From Lucifuga dentata (taxonomy: Eukaryota > Chordata > Actinopteri > Ophidiiformes > Bythitidae): a stretch of DNA of 64,000 nucleotides. Below the pieces are notes generated by a model, which saw nothing but the letters and a program-made list of their open reading frames with translations, was not told where the DNA came from and made no database searches. A program made the position numbers and the translations under genes. Positions 58,249 to 64,000 of this stretch are shown piece by piece (position 1 is the stretch's first letter; every line of letters starts with the position of its first letter). Location of the stretch: NCBI GenBank assembly GCA_014773175.1, contig VXCM01001427.1, positions 62,001 through 126,000 on the forward strand, written 5' to 3'.

Positions 58249-59072
58249 NNNNNNNNNNNNNNNNNNNNNNNNNNNNNNNNNNNNNNCCATTACCACTACC
58301 CATGGAAAATAGTTTAAATCATACCTTAGAATGATGTATTTCCTGACTAAATCTTATCTAGCACATTTTGTGGCAGCCAGTAAGCTGTGATCTGTCAGTT
58401 ACGGTAATCAGCTGCTGAAATAAATATCATGTTTACCGGTACGTGGATTATTTTCAGAAAATCAGAGGAATACTATGACATTACCCAGAAAAACAGGTAA
58501 TTTGATAAACAAATAAATTGATGGAATGACATCAGGGGGTCAGCTGAGGGAATTCCAAAACTCCATATCAAGGAATGTCCAGCACATAGACAGGCCCTCA
58601 TCGATTCAGGTACAGGATAATTACTGAAAACACTTAATGGGTGAGATTCTTAACAACAACAACAACAAAAAAAAAACATAATTACACAGTTAAATAAGCT
58701 AAATAAGCACCGTGAAAATTATAGCTCATTTGTAAAGCTTTCCTTACCTTCATCAATGCAATTCAGACAAAGGAAGAGGAGTCCGGAAAACTTAATGTTA
58801 GCTAATGTCACTTACAGTAATCAGCTGCTTACTGGTACCAGTAGTGAATTATTTTCAGAAAATTACAGGAATACAATGACAATTCTCAGACAAAAAAAAA
58901 AAAAAAAANAAAAAAAAAAAAAAAAAAGTAATTTGCTAAACAAATAAATTGATGGAACAACATCAGGGGGTCGGCTTATATGGGGGTTTCTTTAAAAATT
59001 TTCTAAATTTGCAGGTCAAAATCGGGGGTCGGCTTATACTTGAGATCAGCTTATAGTCAAGTATATAAGGTA
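58160..59072. mobile_element. TIR element interrupted by an assembly gap
   Basis: The left end TACCGTGTATACTCAAGTAT followed by AAGCC and the reverse complement of the right end TACCTTATATACTTGACTAT followed by AAGCT pair as inverted repeats. A TA could be the target duplication (58160-58161 and 59071-59072). Near the right end TCGGCTTATA recurs as a subterminal motif. The interior holds a direct duplication: 58396-58549 resembles 58809-58978 (both with AATCAGCTGCT, TATTTTCAGAAAAT and AACATCAGGGGGTC or GACATCAGGGGGTC). A 61-base T-run and an N gap at 58249-58286 lie inside. Superfamily not assigned. Confidence 0.6.
58249..58286. other. Assembly gap (38 N)
   Basis: The only multi-base N run in the window, directly after a 61-base T-run (58188-58248). 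The true length of both is unknown. Confidence 0.95.
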
Positions 59073-61832
59073 ACCCCCTGTGATGTCATGGAGTAATCTC
59101 CCTCGACTTTGCATATCACCTTCTACAGCCATCCCCCTTTAAACCCTCAGCCAGATCCTGCGATCAATGATAAAGTTCTATTCAGAAATCCAAACACAGA
59201 AAATTTTGTTTCAGAATAAAGTCACATTCATTCTACAAGTGCTGTTATGCAAGTATTAATTTTGTATTCATCTGGGGACATTAGTAAGCAGAAATACTAA
59301 ATTCTAAAAGAAAGTTCTTTTTCTGGAGGATGTAGAGGCTAATCATCAAACTTGTAATATTTAAGGTCTCAGGTGGAACTGGGTGGAACTGATGCCAGTG
59401 AGTCTTTTCTCTAATTTCTGAGAAAACTAGTGTTGTTGAGTGACAAGACTTTGAACATGTTTACAACCCAGTGTGCCTGCAGTCTTTATCTCCAAGCCAG
59501 ACAACATCAGCAGAATTTAAATACTGAAGGCAAAAAGAGGTTAACACAGTCTTTTGGGCCTTGGTGAGTAATTGAGAGTACGTGAAGGAACAAGGATGAC
59601 TGATAGGTTAAGCACAGGTGTAATGTTGACAAGCCTCTGGGGTCTGTTTGTGTGGGTACACAATGGGAAATGAGGCATGTGTCACCTGGAAAGTGTGCGC
59701 ACACACACATACACACACAAATACATGCACAACGGACAAAGTGAGTCACTCCACAGCCAAAACCTGCTGTGGGTACCAGTCCATCCAGAATATAGATGTA
59801 CTTAACCTGTTGAGAATATAATCATGCATAAAGAGCTTTTTGATACAAGTATTATATGCAACAGAAAGTAGATGTCATCAACTTTGAATAATGGAAGACA
59901 CACATACACACAGAAGAGAAACAGAAAGACATTGACTCACCAGTGAAGGGAGACAGAACTCAGTTACATAATTTATTGAGAGATTATACAGTATGCCTGA
60001 GCACACTTGTGTACAGTCACAGCTGTCTGCACACACACAGACACGCACATACACACACACACACATACCATATCACTCAAGAGGATCAATCCTGACAAGC
60101 ATATCCAAACCCTCTTAACTCTCCAGAAATCTACTAATGAATGGAAATGAAGCCATGATGAGAAGATATCAAACCCAGACTTGTTCAAATTTTATGATAC
60201 GCTTGAAATTTTAAAAGGAAGAAATGTCCTGTAGCTGAAAATCTCTTTTATCCAATATATAACCGTGTAGTGGTGAATGCTGGAGCTGGAGCTTTTCTGA
60301 TCTGCTAGTTCTGTGTTTGTCAAGTATCCCCTGTCCTAACCAAGTCTAGAAGGCCTCACTCTTTATTGAGTAGCCTGTGTGGTTCCTGCCATGACATGCA
60401 TAAAACAACCTTCTGGCAGCAGCTCCATGAAAGTCATTCCAATAACAGCATCCCTGCCAGTTCTCTTGATTTTCACAGGTTGTATTGTTTTAAGGCATTG
60501 TGCTACCATGAATTTCTTATTTCCTGAAACCTGCAAAGTAATTTAAATATTACTGGATCAGTCAGTCTCCCTGTGTTTTTTGTTTTTTTTTCCAGATAGA
60601 CAATTACCAAATTCATTTAACTATATCCACACCCAGCACCCATCTTTTTAATTCAACCTGGCAAACGAATAGTCACTCTCCTCACCTGCCTGCTGTCACC
60701 TGTTGTTACTGTAGTTCAGCCAAGATATCAGAGGAAGGTTGCAGTGCTGTAAACAAGAAAGCTAAGGCAATTATAAAGCCAAATACAGTTGTAGATCTAC
60801 CTATCCAATATCCTCTACCTACCCATTTCCCTTTAAGTGAAGGGCAGGCTTGTAAAAATTAACCTTTTAATCATTGCAGTAAATACAGAAGGACCTTTCT
60901 TTCGTTAGGCTGATGCTGAACTCTTTAGCCAACAGAGGCTTGAGGCCTGAGGTTGTAATGAAATGCACAAATCCTGAAGAGAAATCGATAACAGAGCAGC
61001 CCTAATGTCCCTCCCAGTTTTCAATTACTGAGCAATACATCATGAATTAAAGCAGGTCACGCTAGAGACGATGACACATGAAGGCCTGGATGCACTCAGT
61101 CACGCTGAGCAAAGCGTGATGAGATGAAACAACAGGAAGGAGACTTTTGGGAACATTGTGGAAGTGGTGTGTATATTGTATTTGTCAGACAAGCACAATA
61201 TGACATTTACATGCTAATATATTTGCCAAAAAGGTACTGTTAAATTTCTTCTTGACAAGAGGACTTTGGACACAGTCACACAGCCAATGACTGCATTTGG
61301 CTATTGCCTCTAGTGGTAGAAAAAGGACTTGTACACCTTCTGATATGTATGAGATGATGAGCGAGTACACCGGTATCTGTTCAATCAACAAAATTATCTG
61401 TCTGTACTCGGGTGGGTGAGGCTTAAACCAGAAGTTGGCATTTTAAGCCTGACATGGATATGGATTGATCAGAAGTTGCTAACTTGCTATATTTATTGTT
61501 TTGTTTTTTTTTTGTTTGTTTGTTTGTTTTGTTTTGTTTTTTGAGAAAACTATTTTCAGAACAGCCTCAGGATTGAGCTCAGGTCAATGTTTTTGATCAC
61601 AAGAGTTGAGAACTATTTACAGAAAAAGTTTTTTATAAACTTGAATGAACTTCATTGAATCAATGAAAACAATGCATGCAGTATTAAGAAGTATGAAGTA
61701 AAATAAATGCATGACCTAGAGTTTTCTCAACATAACTTTTTTATTGATTTTTTTTTTTGGTTTACTTTTTAAAAAAAAAAATAATTTAAACACTGAACAG
61801 TGTCATGTTTGTTTGTGTGTGACCACAGGACN

Positions 61833-61880
<48 letters not shown>

Positions 61881-62140
61881 GGATTTAAAGTGAGTGACAG
61901 TGCCTAAATGTGCACAAAAGTGATATTGCATTAGTACAGTGGATGTATAAGAATCGCTAGCTAACTGGCTAACTGGTTAGTTAGCCTAGAAGCTAGAAGC
62001 TACAAGTAGAAATGTCCATTTGTAACCGTATGCTTACGTGTGAATGTCCACAGTAAATGAATGTGTATTTCTTTAGCTATGGATTGTTGAGAATAATGTT
62101 GAGCCGAATTTGAGAATTGCAAACTACAGGTAATAGTATT
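59073..62140. other. No gene seen; microsatellites, one CNE-like patch
   Basis: AT-rich DNA with CA-rich tracts near 59698-59720 and 60030-60065, a GTTT tract (61513-61545) and the AG tract at 61833-61877. The patch at about 60930-61110 (CAATTACTGAGCAATACATC, ATGAATTAAAGCAGGTCACG) is complex in sequence and could be a conserved non-coding element. No coding frame is supported. Confidence 0.5.
61833..61877. repeat. (AG)n microsatellite after an N
   Basis: An AG tract of 45 bp directly following the N at 61832, so its left edge is unresolved. Confidence 0.9.
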
Positions 62141-62149
62141 ACTATCGCT

Positions 62150-62396
62150 AGCGTGGACAGACTTGGTGTGAGTTGTGTGTGGCGCAGCAGCAGTAGGCTT
62201 TGTGTAGAGAGGAGCGTGGTTGTCTGGCCAATCACGGAATCATGTGGATGCAGCACTAGTAAGCACTACCCAATGAGATTTTCCTTCACGAGTACGGATA
62301 TTGACACATTTTACTTGGATGGTACTCATGCTCATAAAAAGTGCCTTATCCATAATGGATACTCATTTCATCTGTGTACTTGGCTCATCCCTAACA
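62150..62396. repeat. Possible transposon right end, GCTCATCCCTA
   Basis: CACGAGTACGGATATTGACA, CATTTTACTTGGATGGTACTC and CTTGGCTCATCCCTA look like the reiterated (ACGAGTAC)-type interior and CATCCCTA end of a dispersed hAT-like repeat. The matching left end (TAGGGATG) was not found, so it would be a truncated copy. The left boundary is a guess. Confidence 0.3.
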
Positions 62397-64000
62397 TCTA
62401 CCCTGCTGTGTGTGGACAGTTTGGGCCGCTCAGTATTGGTACAGAGTGACAAATTTTGCACTCCTACCAGCCACATGGGGGTAATGCAGAGAAACAGTTA
62501 AGTATGACAAAATAAAACTCACAATATTTTGTCAATAATATGCTCCAATATAAGGTTTTATAACCCATGTGTATTGCACCGCACCAACTAACACCCCTAC
62601 TTGTGGCAGTGGCACCCGTAGTGTTGCATGTAATTGGGTTTCTACTGACTCATGAAAACAGGAGATCCCTGTTTATTTCCAGACTGTTACTCCTGTCATA
62701 CTTTATCCCCAAACATTTATAAGATTTCACTTGGCCTGAAGGAGCTAGAGTGATTAAATATAGGGCTAAGACAGGCAGAAGTTGTTCCAGGGGTTGATAG
62801 ATAAGGAGGGAGAAAACAGCACTGTATCTGTGTGGAGAAGTTTAATAGGACAAGACACAATTACTGATAAACCTGCTGTGGTAGATCCAAATCTCTTTTT
62901 ATGCCAAGTCAGAGAAATTCAGGGCCTAATCCTCAGCCAACGACAAGAATGCAACATGGCTTCTCATGGAGAAAAAAAAAAAATGCCAGTCTAAGCTGTT
63001 TTTGGTATGGCTGCAAATGAAACCATATGCTCATGTCATGCTAATGCCATTACAGTCACATTAATAAATAAAAATTATCATAAACATAGATTAAGAACAG
63101 ATCAGGGATAGTGAAAAGAAGCAGAATCCAGGAAGACGACATATCTCAGTAGTCCACATTCATGGATTCAGAATGCAGCAAAAATTAATTTTGGGGATTT
63201 TTAGCGACCTTTCTTAAAAACTCCAAAACAGAAGTTTAAGCTCCCAAACATTTAGTGTTTATGTCTCAACTGAAGGAGACATTGTACTTTGGGTAAAAGT
63301 TGTTTTTCTATACAGTATTTGATTTTGGTACAAATCCTAATGGGTTCATCTCTTGTGTAGCAAGTGATGCCCAACTGCAACTTTAATTGCAATTTTATAT
63401 TTTTGTAATATGAGCTTTAAAACTCAAGGAAAATTACTGCATTAATTTAAAAAGATTGTGTAATAGTCACAGTTATATTACTTGCACAACTCACAAATTT
63501 TCCCAAAGGATCTTATGGAGTATGTTGGTATTTTCTTTTTTTCCATAATTTATGATTGCTTTGTCAAAATGATGCAATATATAGTAATTACATGATGGAA
63601 ATGTTCAAATTCTCAGTTAAACTGCAGGAATTAGTTTTGTTTCCACTAATACTCTGCAATGTAGCGACCTTAATTGAATTACTAAACATTTACTGGGCCA
63701 TTAGATATGCACATCAACTATCTCCATAAAATTTTCTTCCAATTAAGAACTTTGAGTTTGATGACACCAATTCTCACTTCAAACTGGAGCCTAAATTGAA
63801 GAACGTAATTTTTGCAATCCTTAGAGACTCATTCATTAAGCTACAATGAAAAGCCCTCTTGTCTTTTTAATCTATTCATTCTTTCCTGTGTATTAATTAC
63901 TTACTCAGCTGGGAATTAAGAGGAAGCAAATGACTTTTTAGCAAGAAGTGACTGCATAATAACATTTTCCATTGTGATATAATACGTGTCTGTGCAAAAT
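62397..64000. other. No gene seen; end patch CNE-like
   Basis: AT-rich DNA. The last 350 bp (about 63650-63990) are free of simple repeats and contain clustered ATTA motifs (TTAATTGAATTACTAAACAT, GTATTAATTACTTACTCAGC), compatible with a conserved non-coding element. Short open frames lack domains. Confidence 0.5.

Noticed and set aside
1..64000. CRISPR arrays, operons, prokaryotic promoters, rRNA, prophage
   Set aside because: The short regular repeats present are dinucleotide microsatellites and small tandem units without spacers. Nothing prokaryotic is seen; the sequence is eukaryotic.
1..64000. Endogenous retrovirus or LTR retrotransposon
   Set aside because: No pair of long terminal repeats with TG...CA ends, primer binding site or gag/pol-like frames was recognised. 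The direct repeats found (79 bp, 40 bp) are too short and lack LTR features.

Overview
The window reads as a piece of a vertebrate genome, most likely a ray-finned (teleost) fish. It is AT-rich and has no dense gene array, operon or prokaryotic signal. It carries many dinucleotide microsatellites and a mixed load of cut-and-paste DNA transposons (Tc1-like, mariner-like, several hAT-type, short inverted-repeat MITEs) plus the 3' end of an L1-like LINE. This mix is typical of fish. No protein-coding host gene could be identified with confidence. Almost every open frame is short, lacks a recognisable domain, or is a by-product of a repeat. The window is therefore best read as intergenic or deep-intronic DNA.

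Layout. 0-4.2 kb: two copies of a TTAA-flanked MITE around a dispersed repeat. 5.5-6.7 kb: a near full-length but dead Tc1-like transposon. 8.7 kb: a weak candidate exon. 13.2-14.7 kb: a 5'-truncated L1-like LINE on the minus strand. 16-17.7 kb: a short direct repeat and two long microsatellites. 21.6-25.6 kb: two more TTAA MITEs, a second copy of the dispersed repeat, and a 1.65-kb CpG-bearing element with a perfect 8-bp target duplication. 27.6 and 31.9 kb: C-terminal remnants of Tc1-like and mariner transposases. 33.5-35.0 kb: a hAT element with a decayed BED finger, then a TIR MITE. 38.7 kb: a partial TTAA MITE. 42.6-43.8 and 54.1-55.4 kb: two copies of one non-autonomous hAT family. 48.1 kb: a second weak candidate exon. 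49.7-50.6 kb: an internally deleted hAT element keeping the first 120 codons of its transposase. 51.3-52.1 kb: two strong palindromes and a MITE-like element. 53.6 kb: a sixth TTAA MITE. 58.2-59.1 kb: another TIR element interrupted by an assembly gap. The rest is AT-rich DNA without recognised features; a few homeodomain-motif-rich stretches could be conserved non-coding elements.

Assembly quality matters here. More than twenty isolated single Ns sit almost always in homopolymers or microsatellites. Several are flanked by the same sequence on both sides (67 bp at two sites, 63 bp at one, 20 bp at one). These look like contig ends that overlap but were never merged, so they should not be taken for biological duplications.

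I did not find a previously undescribed biological system. The most informative observations are the five 8-bp-TSD elements whose insertion footprints can be read directly, the six-copy TTAA MITE family, a Tc1 copy that has lost a catalytic aspartate, a near-perfect 56-bp palindrome, and the duplicated contig-end artefacts.
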